DNA of 22,666 bases from Clostridia bacterium (GCA_017556565.1 JAFYMQ010000143.1:1-22666), one strand, 5' to 3'; positions 8,564 through 16,657 are shown, counted from the first letter of the stretch. Notes: generated by a model from the letters alone, not told the origin. Numbers and translations: made by a program.

Positions 8564-8592
8564 TTGATTAGTTGGAAAGTTTGTTATATAAT
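8564..8592 (+). promoter_or_regulatory. SigA-type promoter of the SRP RNA gene
   Basis: TTGATT (8564-8569), 17-nt spacer, perfect TATAAT (8587-8592). The predicted start, 8599-8601, falls just before the 5' strand of the closing stem of the SRP RNA. Confidence 0.88.
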
Positions 8593-8599
8593 ATCTATG

Positions 8600-8903
8600 T
8601 TATACATCGTTTTGTCCTGTCGTGCTGATCGGGGAGTCAGCGGTTCCCTGTAGCCCGAAATCCGCTATACGCGGGGATGAACGGTTTATTGAGGATCTGT
8701 TATCCTGTTGTCAGCCCCTGCACCGAAGTGTTGAGAGATCGGTCCCGCGCAGCGGATCGCTGTGAACCATGTCAGGCGGGGAACCGAGCAGCATTAAGCA
8801 GAAGGGTCCGAGTGCCGCGGCCAACCGGTTTTGAGCCGAGGTGCAGAACGGCGGGCATGATACATTTTCGAATTAAACCGCACGGCAGGACAAAACGATG
8901 TAG
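8600..8903 (+). ncRNA. ffs: Signal recognition particle RNA, large Gram-positive type (scr/ffs)
   Basis: The RNA is about 300 nt. Its ends pair in a 22-bp stem: 8604-8625 against 8880-8901, with one G-U pair. The Alu part is recognisable by CCTGTAGCCCGAAATCCGC near 8647-8665. The SRP54 (Ffh)-binding helix 8 is at about 8764-8800: ACCATGTCAGG, a CGG stem, tetraloop GGAA (8780-8783), CCG, then AGCAGCATTAAG. This is the internal-loop signature of SRP RNA, including the family's GGAA tetraloop. SRP RNA with Ffh targets nascent membrane proteins to the membrane. It has its own promoter and terminator. Its place before dnaX-ybaB-recR matches scr in Bacillus. Confidence 0.95.
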
Positions 8904-8908
8904 CATAG

Positions 8909-8940
8909 AAAAAAGTCCCGATTTCAAACGGGGCTTTTTT
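8909..8940 (+). terminator. Terminator of the SRP RNA gene
   Basis: AAAAAAGTCCCG pairs with CGGGGCTTTTTT over an 8-nt loop, with one G-U pair, and ends in a run of six T. It sits 8 nt after the closing stem of the RNA. Confidence 0.9.
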
Positions 8941-8966
8941 AGCAATATTGTATGGAGGTGAGATAA

Positions 8967-10712
8967 TTGGCACAGGCTGTAGCACTGTATCGCAAGTGGC
9001 GTCCTTTGACATTTGAGCAGGTCATCGGTCAGGAGCATATCACAACCGCTCTGCGCACCCAGGTCGAGCAGGGCAGAGTTTCACACGCATATATATTTAC
9101 CGGTACACGAGGCACCGGCAAGACCACCTGCGCCAAGATCCTCGCCCGCGCCGTCTGCTGCGAAAATCCCAAAAACGGCGAGCCCTGCAACCAGTGTCCC
9201 AGCTGTCAGGCAATACTGGCCGACAGTACCTCCGACTGCAGCGAGATAGACGCCGCATCCAACACCGGCGTTGACAATATCCGCTCCATCCGCGAAGAGG
9301 CACTGTACACCCCCACCATGCTGCGCCGCCGCATCTTTATCATCGACGAGGTTCATATGCTGTCCACCAGCGCATTCAACGCGCTGCTCAAGATCATGGA
9401 AGAGCCTCCTGCACACGTTCTGTTTATTCTGGCTACCACCGATATTCACAAGGTGCCCGCCACCATACTGTCCAGATGCCAGCGATTTGATTTCCGCAGA
9501 GTGTCTGTATCGGCCATATCCCAGCGGCTTATGCATATCGCACAGTGCGAGGGCTACTCTCTCACCGCGCCTGCATCCCAGATGATCGCACGCATCGGTG
9601 ACGGAAGCGTCCGTGACTCTATCTCCCTGTACGACCGATGCATGCCCTACAGCGGCACGGTTGACGAAAGCCGTGTCACCCAGTCACTCGGCCTGCCCGA
9701 AAGTGACACCATCACCGCCATATACGAAAACATCCTTGACCACGACCCTGCATCTGCGCTGGAGAAGTTTCTCGAGCTGTACGCAGGCGGCAAGGATATA
9801 ATAGCGGTTTTTGACAGTCTGCTCAGTCTTATCCGCGATATTTATATCGCCAAGCTGACCAAAAAGCCCGAATACCTGACCGCAAACTCCATTGACCGAG
9901 TCAGAAGTCTGTCCGACAAGTGCGACGTGCGCACTCTGGAATATCACGTAAGCTGCGTCAGCGACCTGCTGCAGCGGCTGACCCGCACCGCGGCACGCCG
10001 CGCAGACGGTGAGGTATGTCTGTTCAAGATGGCACTGGGCGGCACCGCTCAGGCAGCATCGGTGTGCGCCATGCCTGCTTCTTCCGCACCGGTTAGAAGC
10101 GCGCCCGCCGCCCCACCTGCCCCCGTGCCCGCAGCACCCGCTGCACCCGCACCCGTCAAGGCTAAGCCTGCAGCATCGGACGATGCTCCCCCATGGGATG
10201 ATGCGGACGCACCGCCCGAAAATAGCGAGCCCTTCTATCCCCAGCAGATACCCGAGCGGGCAAAAGCTCCCGTTTCCGCCCCGTCCGCTCCCCCTGCCCC
10301 CGCTGCACCCGCACCCCAGCCTGCACCTCAGCCGATCCGGGAATCCGCACCCGCAGCGCCCGCCGCTGCCGGACAGCCCAGGCGCACATCCATATCTGTA
10401 GCGCCCGACTCCGACCTCAAAAAAGAGTTCAGCGATCTGGCGTACCCCAGATTCCGTCCCGGTGTACGCACCTATCTGGGTCTGTCGGATATTTCGGCTC
10501 TTGACCGCAAGATCAAGATAGAAGCTCCCGACGAGGCTCTGGGATTTTTGTCCAAGCCGGATTATATGCAGATATACCGCGAGATCGCACAGTCGCTGGG
10601 CTATGAGGACGTGCTTTTGGTCAAAAAAGCGCCTCAGGCACCCACACTTTCCCCTATTGAAGCCGTACTCAATAATGCCCGCAGTCTGGGCATTCCCATA
10701 GAGAATAAATAA
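8967..10712 (+). CDS. dnaX: DNA polymerase III clamp-loader subunit gamma/tau
   Basis: The protein has 581 residues and begins ALYRKWRPLTFEQVIGQE, the standard DnaX start. Visible features are Walker A GTRGTGKT (46-53), zinc-binding cysteines Cys65, Cys74, Cys77 and Cys80, Walker B IIDE (125-128), sensor ATTD (156-159) and the arginine finger SRC (169-171). AAA+ domains are followed by an Ala/Pro-rich linker (about 355-475) and a C-terminal domain. It is the ATPase that loads the sliding clamp and links polymerase cores to the helicase. The start is a TTG (8967) with GGAGGTG 6 nt before it; no ATG or GTG fits the conserved N-terminus. Only 26 nt separate it from the SRP terminator and no promoter is visible there. 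Confidence 0.97.
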   Translation: MAQAVALYRKWRPLTFEQVIGQEHITTALRTQVEQGRVSHAYIFTGTRGTGKTTCAKILARAVCCENPKNGEPCNQCPSCQAILADSTSDCSEIDAASNTGVDNIRSIREEALYTPTMLRRRIFIIDEVHMLSTSAFNALLKIMEEPPAHVLFILATTDIHKVPATILSRCQRFDFRRVSVSAISQRLMHIAQCEGYSLTAPASQMIARIGDGSVRDSISLYDRCMPYSGTVDESRVTQSLGLPESDTITAIYENILDHDPASALEKFLELYAGGKDIIAVFDSLLSLIRDIYIAKLTKKPEYLTANSIDRVRSLSDKCDVRTLEYHVSCVSDLLQRLTRTAARRADGEVCLFKMALGGTAQAASVCAMPASSAPVRSAPAAPPAPVPAAPAAPAPVKAKPAASDDAPPWDDADAPPENSEPFYPQQIPERAKAPVSAPSAPPAPAAPAPQPAPQPIRESAPAAPAAAGQPRRTSISVAPDSDLKKEFSDLAYPRFRPGVRTYLGLSDISALDRKIKIEAPDEALGFLSKPDYMQIYREIAQSLGYEDVLLVKKAPQAPTLSPIEAVLNNARSLGIPIENK

Positions 10713-10731
10713 TTATTAAGGAGTGTTGTTT

Positions 10732-11061
10732 ATGAGACCCGGAAGAATGCCCGGAGGATTCAATATCAACGAAATGATGAAGCAGGCACAGAAGCTGCAG
10801 GCCGATATGGAAAAGAAGCAGGCTGAACTGGCTGCAAAAGAATACGTTGCCACCGCAGGCGGCGGCGCAGTTACCGCTACCGTCAGCGACAGCAAGATCA
10901 AGGCTCTGTCCATCTCCCCCGATGCAGTCGATCCCGATGATGCAGAACTGCTGGCAGACATGATCACCGCTGCAGTCAACGAAGCTCTCACCATGTGCAA
11001 GGAAGAAGCTGCCCGCGAGATGGGCAAGCTTACAGGCGGCGTCGGAGGCGGTCTGTTCTGA
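10732..11061 (+). CDS. ybaB: YbaB/EbfC family nucleoid-associated protein
   Basis: The protein has 109 residues: a glycine-rich N-terminus, MMKQAQKLQADMEKKQAEL helix (15-33), then the compact beta section and C-terminal helix of the YbaB fold, with a Gly-rich end. These DNA-binding dimers coat DNA without strict specificity. I start it at ATG 10732, 8 nt after AAGGAG, rather than at a GTG 9 nt earlier that overlaps this ribosome binding site. It lies between dnaX and recR as in many bacteria (yaaK in Bacillus). Its stop shares a base with the recR start. Confidence 0.93.
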   Translation: MRPGRMPGGFNINEMMKQAQKLQADMEKKQAELAAKEYVATAGGGAVTATVSDSKIKALSISPDAVDPDDAELLADMITAAVNEALTMCKEEAAREMGKLTGGVGGGLF

Positions 11062-11660
11062 TGAAGTATTTTGCAGCACCTCTGGAAAAACTGGTGGAGC
11101 AGTTTGAGTCGCTGCCCGGTATAGGACACAAGACTGCTCAGCGGTTGGCGTTTTTTGTCATATCTCAGCCCGAAGAAAAGGCGCAGGCCTTTGCTTCGGC
11201 TATTTTGGATGCCAAAAAATCCATCCACACCTGCAAGACCTGCTGCAATCTTACCGAGGACGAACTGTGCCCCATCTGCTCGGACACCAAGCGCGACACC
11301 ACTACCGTGTGCGTCGTGTCCGACCCCAAGGATCTTATCGCCATTGAGCGCACCCACGAATACAACGGTCTCTACCACGTGCTTCACGGCGTTATCTCCC
11401 CTCTCAGCAACGTAGGCCCCGATCAGCTCAGGATAAACGAGCTGCTCCAGCGTGTCAGAAACGGCGGTATCAGCGAGATAATCATGGCTACAAACCCCGA
11501 CCCCGAGGGTGATACTACAGCCATGTTCCTGTCCCGCCTGCTTGAGCCCTTTGAGGTCAAGGTCACCCGTCTGGCTTACGGTATACCCGTGGGCGGACAT
11601 CTGGAGTTTTCCGATCAGGTCACTCTTACCCGCGCTCTTGAGGGAAGAAGACCGCTATAA
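11061..11660 (+). CDS. recR: Recombination mediator protein RecR
   Basis: The protein has 199 residues, the normal length. It has a helix-hairpin-helix LPGIGHKTAQRLA (18-30), a zinc finger with Cys58, Cys61, Cys70 and Cys73, and a Toprim domain starting TTVCVVSDPKDLIAIE (81-96). The C-terminal RLAYGIPVGGHLEFSDQVTL is strongly family-typical. RecR works with RecO/RecF in loading RecA at gaps. The ATG overlaps the ybaB stop (TGATG) with GGAGGCGG 11 nt upstream. Longer in-frame starts would overlap ybaB deeply and are rejected. Confidence 0.97.
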   Translation: MKYFAAPLEKLVEQFESLPGIGHKTAQRLAFFVISQPEEKAQAFASAILDAKKSIHTCKTCCNLTEDELCPICSDTKRDTTTVCVVSDPKDLIAIERTHEYNGLYHVLHGVISPLSNVGPDQLRINELLQRVRNGGISEIIMATNPDPEGDTTAMFLSRLLEPFEVKVTRLAYGIPVGGHLEFSDQVTLTRALEGRRPL

Positions 11661-11669
11661 CCATGTAAA

Positions 11670-11700
11670 AAAGCCGACAGATATGCTCTGTCGGCTTTGC
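11670..11700. terminator. Bidirectional terminator between recR and the LysR gene
   Basis: AAGCCGACAGA (11671-11681) pairs perfectly with TCTGTCGGCTT (11687-11697) around a 5-nt loop. T's follow on the + strand and a run of six T follows on the minus strand, so it serves both convergent genes. The same stem sequence recurs after hyuB. Confidence 0.9.
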
Positions 11701-11704
11701 TTGT

Positions 11705-12604
11705 TCATATATTCAGGTAAAACTCTTTGGCTGTGTCGCAGAACTTCTGCATACTGTCGGACAGAAGCTTGCCTCTGCGCCACACAAGACCCAGACGGCG
11801 TTTTTCGGTGGGATTGATGACCGTGATATACTTGACGTTTTTTACCTCGGTCTTTTTTGCCGCCAGTTTGGTGGTCAGGCTGACACCGTGTTTTTCGGAC
11901 ACCATGCGGTCGCGCAGGGTATAGTCGCAGACCATGACCACATCGGGCTTGACACGCACCTGATCAAACATATTGTTGATAAACTGCTGCAGGCTGGTAC
12001 TGTCGTCAAGACTGATAAACCGCTCGCCCCGACACTCACGCAGATCGACTCCGTCATGCTTGGCGAGAGGATGATCCTCGTGCACCAAAAGCACCATATC
12101 GTCCTCGTACAGCGGCAAAAACTCGATCTCGTCCGTGTTGACGTTGCGCTGGAAGTTGATGCCGCCCAGATACATATCTATCTTGCCCTCTATCAGGCTG
12201 TCGTAGAACTGGTAATCCTCTATGGAATAGCGGTTGATCTTGATATGGGGATTATTGTCAGAAAACCGGCTGAAAAGCTCGTTCCAGATATAGGGACTGA
12301 GTATGCCCAGATTGAGCGAGCTGTCGTCGGCACTCTTCATATTGCTGACCGCCTGCCTGCCGTTTTCGAGAGACAGCAGCGCCTGCTCGGCGTAGGTTTT
12401 GAACACCTCGCCGTAGGAAGAAAGCACGATGTTGCGTCCTTTGCGCACGAACAAAGGCGCACCCAGTTCGCTCTCAAGCTTTTTCACCGTGGCGGACAGA
12501 GAGGGCTGGGAAATGTGCAGTTTTTCGGCGGCACGGGACACGTGCTGAAGGTTGGCAAGCTGCAAAAAATACTGGAGCTGAAGCAGTTCCATAGCATCAC
12601 TCAT
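11705..12604 (-). CDS. LysR-type transcriptional regulator, probable regulator of hyuAB
   Basis: The protein has 299 residues. The N-terminal winged helix-turn-helix is clear: ELLQLQYFLQLANLQHVSRA, then AEKLHISQPSLSATVKKLES and LFVRKGRNIVLSSYG. The rest is the LysR substrate-binding region (about 90-299), which senses a small inducer. The start is ambiguous: ATG at 12604 has GGA only 1-2 nt away, while ATG at 12592 (295 residues) begins at the usual MELLQLQYF position, so the shorter form is quite possible. It is divergent from hyuA with a 115-nt gap holding a perfect inverted repeat, the usual arrangement of a LysR protein controlling its neighbour. Confidence 0.92.
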   Translation of the reverse strand: MSDAMELLQLQYFLQLANLQHVSRAAEKLHISQPSLSATVKKLESELGAPLFVRKGRNIVLSSYGEVFKTYAEQALLSLENGRQAVSNMKSADDSSLNLGILSPYIWNELFSRFSDNNPHIKINRYSIEDYQFYDSLIEGKIDMYLGGINFQRNVNTDEIEFLPLYEDDMVLLVHEDHPLAKHDGVDLRECRGERFISLDDSTSLQQFINNMFDQVRVKPDVVMVCDYTLRDRMVSEKHGVSLTTKLAAKKTEVKNVKYITVINPTEKRRLGLVWRRGKLLSDSMQKFCDTAKEFYLNI

Positions 12605-12625
12605 TCCTATAAACTAAAATCTATG

Positions 12626-12647
12626 AATATATAACAAATTATATATT
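12626..12647. promoter_or_regulatory. AT-rich perfect inverted repeat, candidate LysR operator
   Basis: AATATATAA (12626-12634) and TTATATATT (12639-12647) are separated by CAAA. The repeat abuts the -35 of the hyuA promoter, where LysR-type activators bind, and contains the T-N11-A pattern. The AT-only sequence lowers specificity, so the role is inferred from position. Confidence 0.55.
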
Positions 12648-12675
12648 AGACTTTATGATAAATCAATGGTAAAAT
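12647..12675 (+). promoter_or_regulatory. Probable hyuAB promoter
   Basis: TAGACT (12647-12652), a 17-nt spacer and TAAAAT (12670-12675). The -35 matches four of six consensus positions, as expected for an activator-dependent promoter. The leader is about 38 nt and ends with AAAGGAG (12707-12713), 6 nt before the hyuA ATG. Confidence 0.6.
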
Positions 12676-12719
12676 GTACACATAGTAAAATAAATATCAG
12701 TATCCGAAAGGAGTATAGT

Positions 12720-14765
12720 ATGGAAAACAGAACCATCCGAGTAGGCGTTGACGTTGGCGGTACCAACACCGACATCTGCGCCATCGACGAAAAAACCGGC
12801 GAACTTATGGTGTACAAACTTCCCTCTTCTCTGCAGGACCAGTCCATCGCAGTTGTTGAGGGCGTCAAGGTCATCGCAAAAGAGTATGGCTTTGAGGGCA
12901 AAGACGTAAGCAGATTCATGCACGGTACCACCGTTGCAACCAACGCTATCCTGGAGGGCAGAGGCGCAAAGACCGCTCTCATCACCACCGGCGGCTTCAG
13001 AGATCTGCTTGAGATCGGCAGACAGAAGCGCCCCGACCTGTACGACCTGCAGGTTGATAAGGCACGCACTCTGGTAACCCGCGATCTGAGATTTGAGATC
13101 AGCGAGCGTCTTGACTGCCACGGCGAGACCATCCGTGATCTGGATACTCTGCAGGTAGAGGACGTTGTCAAGGCTATCAAGGAAAACGGCGCTGAGGCTG
13201 TTGCAGTTATGCTGCTCAACTCCTACCTCAACCCCGAAAACGAGCAGACCGTCAAGGAAGCTATCGAGAAGCACTTCCCCGAAGTTTACCTGACCGTTTC
13301 CAGCGATCTGAGCAGACAGTTCCGTGAGTACGAGCGTCTCTGCGGTACAGTTCTGAACTCCTTCGTTGGCCCCGAGGTCAAGAAGTACATGACCAACCTG
13401 AAGAATACCCTGGCTTCCATCGGTATTCACAGCACATACATCAACCACTCCAACGGCGGTCTTATGTCCATCGAGGAGTCCATGCTCTACCCTGTCAAGA
13501 CCGCTCTGTCCGGTCCTGCAGCAGGTGTTGTCGGCGCTCAGTACATCACCAACCTGATCGGTGAGAAGGATCTGATCACCATCGACATCGGCGGTACCTC
13601 CACCGACATCAGCCTTGTCGTTAACGGCAAGTTCGAAGCATCCGACGAAAAGACCATCAGCGGCTATCCCGTACGTATCCCCTCCATCGATATCTCCACC
13701 ATCGGTGCAGGCGGCGGCTCCATCGGCTGGGTCGACAGCGGCGGAATTCTCAAGTGCGGTCCTCAGTCCGCAGGTGCAAACCCCGGTCCTGCCTGCTACA
13801 ACCGTGGCGGCAAGAACGCTACCATCACCGACGCACGCGTAGTGCTCGGCCACCTCAATCAGGAAGCTCTGCTGGCAGGCAGACTGCCCATCAAGTGCGA
13901 GAACTCTGTTGCCGCTGTTGATGCTCTGGCTGAGAAGATCAACATGGAGCGCCTCGAGACCGCAAAGGGTATCATCTCTGTTTCCAACTCCAACATCATC
14001 AAGGAGATCAAGAACGTCACCGTTGCAAAGGGCTACAACCCCACCGAGTTCTGCCTGGTAGCATTCGGCGGTTCCGGTCCTCTCCATGCTGCCGAGCTGA
14101 TGGAAGAAATGTCCATCCAGAAGGCTCTGATCCCCAAGACTCCCGGTCTGCTGGCTGCTTACGGTCTGCTCACCGAGAATATGCGCCGCGACTTTGTCCA
14201 GACCTTTGTTATGGATCTCAGCGACGACTGCGCTGCAACTCTTGAGAAGCGCTTTGCAGAGCTGCACGTTGAGGCTGACAAGTGGTTTGACATCGAGCAG
14301 ATCGCTCCCGAAATGCGCAGCAAGGAATACTTCCTCGATATGCGTTACAAGGGCCAGAACCACGAGATCCGCGTACCCATCACCATGGATCAGCTCGCTT
14401 CCGCACAGACCCTGCGTGATGCATACATCAAGGCATATGAGCAGCTGTACTCCTTCAGCTCCGATGACGCTATCCAGATAGTCAACTTCGGTCTGTCCGC
14501 TCTGGGCGATATCGTATATCCCGTTATCCCCAAGGACGAGTACGCAGGCGAAGACGCATCCGCCGCTATCATCGGCAAGCGCACCGTATACGTTGGCAAC
14601 GGCCAGTACGAAGACTACATCCTGTATGACCGTGACAAGCTGCACAACGGCAACGTCATCATGGGACCCGCAGTTATCGAGCAGATGGATAGTACCACCA
14701 TTCTGCTTTCCAACCAGAAGATCACTGTTGACGAGTACCTCAACATGATGATCGAGCGCAAGTAA
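12720..14765 (+). CDS. hyuA: Hydantoinase/oxoprolinase family protein, HyuA-type subunit
   Basis: The protein has 681 residues. It has the two ATP-binding motifs of the hydantoinase A/acetone carboxylase beta family: RVGVDVGGTNTDICAID (about 7-23) and TIDIGGTSTDISLV (287-300). Further family motifs are MHGTTVATNAILEGRG (67 onward), GAGGGSIGWVD and CGPQSAGANPGPACY. The family uses ATP to activate cyclic amides or ketones, as in N-methylhydantoinase, 5-oxoprolinase and acetone carboxylase; the substrate here is not readable. The start is ATG 12720 with AAAGGAG 6 nt before it; an in-frame start at 12666 would lie over the promoter. It forms an operon with hyuB (18-nt gap). Codon use is strongly biased (Ile almost always ATC; no TTA, CTA or TCA), unlike most neighbouring genes, suggesting high expression. 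Confidence 0.92.
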   Translation: MENRTIRVGVDVGGTNTDICAIDEKTGELMVYKLPSSLQDQSIAVVEGVKVIAKEYGFEGKDVSRFMHGTTVATNAILEGRGAKTALITTGGFRDLLEIGRQKRPDLYDLQVDKARTLVTRDLRFEISERLDCHGETIRDLDTLQVEDVVKAIKENGAEAVAVMLLNSYLNPENEQTVKEAIEKHFPEVYLTVSSDLSRQFREYERLCGTVLNSFVGPEVKKYMTNLKNTLASIGIHSTYINHSNGGLMSIEESMLYPVKTALSGPAAGVVGAQYITNLIGEKDLITIDIGGTSTDISLVVNGKFEASDEKTISGYPVRIPSIDISTIGAGGGSIGWVDSGGILKCGPQSAGANPGPACYNRGGKNATITDARVVLGHLNQEALLAGRLPIKCENSVAAVDALAEKINMERLETAKGIISVSNSNIIKEIKNVTVAKGYNPTEFCLVAFGGSGPLHAAELMEEMSIQKALIPKTPGLLAAYGLLTENMRRDFVQTFVMDLSDDCAATLEKRFAELHVEADKWFDIEQIAPEMRSKEYFLDMRYKGQNHEIRVPITMDQLASAQTLRDAYIKAYEQLYSFSSDDAIQIVNFGLSALGDIVYPVIPKDEYAGEDASAAIIGKRTVYVGNGQYEDYILYDRDKLHNGNVIMGPAVIEQMDSTTILLSNQKITVDEYLNMMIERK

Positions 14766-14783
14766 GCAAAGGAGGAATACGAA

Positions 14784-16436
14784 ATGAAAGAAATTAACTC
14801 CATTACACTGGAAATCATCTCCAACGGTATCACCTCTATTGCAGAACAGATGGGTGTTATCCTTGCCAAGACCGGCTACAGCACCAACATCAAAGAGAGA
14901 AAGGACCTGTCGGTTGCAGTTTTCAGCCCCGAAGGTAAGCTGCTCTCCCTGGCTCAGCATATTCCTCTCCACTTCAGCTCCCTGTCCGGTGCTGTTGAGG
15001 TTCTGATGAAGAAGTTCCGCAAGGAAGACATCCATGACGGCGACGTATTCATCTCCAACGACCCCTATTCCGGCGGCGGCAGCCATCTGCCCGACCTGGT
15101 TCTGCTCAAGCCCGTATTCTACAAGGGCGAGCTGGCAGCATTCATGGTCAACACCGGCCATCACGCTGACAAGTCCCGCAAGGGTCCCACCATCTACGAC
15201 GAAGGTCTGCGTATCCCCCTGGTCAAGTACTACAGCAAGGGCGAGCCTGTTCAGGACGTTATCGACCTGATCCTGCTCAACTTCCAGATGAAGTACGAGC
15301 GCCGCGGCGACCTGAACGCTCAGCTGATCACCAACCAGTTCGGCGCTGACAAGCTGGTCGAGCTCATCGACAAGATCGGCTTTGACACCTACAAGGCATT
15401 CTGCACCAAGTGGCTGGAGTACGGCGAGAAGAAGGCTCGCGTAGCTATCAGCGAGCTGCCCGACGGCGAGTACTGCTTCGAAGACTACATGGACGATGAC
15501 GGTGCAGGCGGCGGCAAGGTCACCATCAAGACCAAGATCACCATCAAGGGCGACAAGATCTCCTTTGACTTCAGCGGTTCTTCCCCCCAGAACAAGGGTC
15601 CCCACAACTGCGTACCCTGCGCTCTGAAGGCTACCGTATACTACTCCATGCTCTCCATCCTGGACAGCACCATTCCTGCAAACTCCGGCTTCTTTGACAG
15701 CATCGAGGTCAAGGCAGAAGAAGGCAGCATCGTCTGGGCTCAGGAACCCGCTCCTACCTCCGACCGTGAAACCACCACTCAGCGTATCGCTGACGTCATC
15801 TTCGGCGCATTCTCCAAGATGGATCCCAAGCTGGTCACCGCTGCAGGTAACGGCGCTATGAGCTACTTCTTCTTTGCAGGTACCGACAAGCGCTCCAACA
15901 ACCCCTACGTCTACGTCGAGACCATCGGCGGCGGCTCGGGTGCTCGCTTCAACAAGGACGGTCTGGATGCCGTTCACGTTCATATGACCAACACCTCCAA
16001 CCTGCCTGTTGAGGCTCTGGAGATGGAATACCCCCTGATGGTCGAAAAGTACGCTCTGTCCGAGAACAGCGGCGGTGCAGGTAAGTACCGCGGCGGTATG
16101 GGTATCGTACGTACCATCCGTATTCTGGAAGACAGTGCTGACTCTATGCTGGTATCGGCTGCAACCGAGAGAAGCGTAAGCAAGCCCTGGGGTCTGGAAG
16201 GCGGTCAGGGCGGCGGCAACGCAAGCATCAAGATCTATCGCGACGGCGAGCTGATCCTGGAGAATGCTAAGCCCCGTAACATCGTTCTCAAGACTAACGA
16301 CATCGTCGAGATGGTCACCGCAGGTGCAGGCGGCTACGGCCCCGTATCCGAGCGTGACAAGGAAACCCTCCGCCGCGAACTGCGCGAAGGTATCATCGAC
16401 GAAAACTGGCTCAAGGAAGCCGGCGTCGAACTCTAA
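14784..16436 (+). CDS. hyuB: Hydantoinase B/oxoprolinase family protein, HyuB-type subunit
   Basis: The protein has 550 residues, a normal length. Family motifs are ITSIAEQMGVILAKTGYSTN (residues 12-31), ISNDPYSGGGSHLPDL (90-105), VNTGHHADKS (122-131), the central DFSGSSPQNKGPHNC, and the C-terminal GAGKYRGGMGIVR. HyuB is the catalytic partner of HyuA: A activates with ATP and B completes the ring opening or carboxylation. AAAGGAGG (14768-14775) lies 8 nt before the ATG. It shares the strong codon bias of hyuA. No transporter or third subunit (acetone carboxylase gamma) is linked, which argues against an acetone carboxylase and for a hydantoinase or oxoprolinase-like activity. Confidence 0.92.
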   Translation: MKEINSITLEIISNGITSIAEQMGVILAKTGYSTNIKERKDLSVAVFSPEGKLLSLAQHIPLHFSSLSGAVEVLMKKFRKEDIHDGDVFISNDPYSGGGSHLPDLVLLKPVFYKGELAAFMVNTGHHADKSRKGPTIYDEGLRIPLVKYYSKGEPVQDVIDLILLNFQMKYERRGDLNAQLITNQFGADKLVELIDKIGFDTYKAFCTKWLEYGEKKARVAISELPDGEYCFEDYMDDDGAGGGKVTIKTKITIKGDKISFDFSGSSPQNKGPHNCVPCALKATVYYSMLSILDSTIPANSGFFDSIEVKAEEGSIVWAQEPAPTSDRETTTQRIADVIFGAFSKMDPKLVTAAGNGAMSYFFFAGTDKRSNNPYVYVETIGGGSGARFNKDGLDAVHVHMTNTSNLPVEALEMEYPLMVEKYALSENSGGAGKYRGGMGIVRTIRILEDSADSMLVSAATERSVSKPWGLEGGQGGGNASIKIYRDGELILENAKPRNIVLKTNDIVEMVTAGAGGYGPVSERDKETLRRELREGIIDENWLKEAGVEL

Positions 16437-16448
16437 AATATTGCTGGA

Positions 16449-16485
16449 TACAAAGCCGACAGATACACTCTGTCGGCTTTTGTAT
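16449..16485 (+). terminator. Terminator after hyuB
   Basis: AAAGCCGACAGA pairs perfectly with TCTGTCGGCTTT around TACAC; ATAC/GTAT extends the stem past one extra T. Its 11-bp core stem is identical to that of the recR/LysR terminator at 11671-11697. Confidence 0.88.
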
Positions 16486-16523
16486 ACCCGTGTCGAAGAG
16501 TTTTTTGCAAAAAACGGGTTTTA
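16486..16523 (+). other. Nested palindrome upstream of the tRNA-fMet promoter
   Basis: ACCCGT (16486-16491) and ACGGGT (16514-16519) enclose the perfect 16-bp palindrome GTTTTTTGCAAAAAAC (16500-16515, sharing two bases with the right arm), followed by TTTTAG. It could be a second, weak terminator or a protein-binding site 12 nt before the tRNA promoter's -35. Confidence 0.5.
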
Positions 16524-16527
16524 GAGG

Positions 16528-16556
16528 TTGACATAACTCCGAATATATGGTATTAT
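16528..16556 (+). promoter_or_regulatory. SigA-type promoter of tRNA-fMet
   Basis: Perfect TTGACA (16528-16533), 17-nt spacer and TATTAT (16551-16556). The predicted start is about 18 nt before the mature tRNA. Confidence 0.88.
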
Positions 16557-16580
16557 GATTAAGCTGATACAGCAAAATAT

Positions 16581-16647
<67 letters not shown>

Positions 16648-16657
<10 letters not shown>

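Noticed and set aside
10410..10430. A6G run in dnaX (10419-10425) as a frameshift site for a short gamma form
   Set aside because: In the reading phase here the codons are CTC AAA AAA GAG, so a -1 slip would need CAA pairing for the first tRNA, and no stop follows quickly. A second A6 run at 10623 has the same problem. Not convincing.
10995..11060. Longer RecR with 22 extra N-terminal residues
   Set aside because: The extension overlaps ybaB and is Arg-rich nonsense; the ATG at 11061 gives the standard 199-residue RecR.
12663..15983. 1106-codon open frame on the minus strand opposite hyuA and hyuB
   Set aside because: It is in phase with the sense codons and stays open only because the sense genes avoid TTA, CTA and TCA. 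It spans the junction of two real genes and has no ribosome binding site or family motif.
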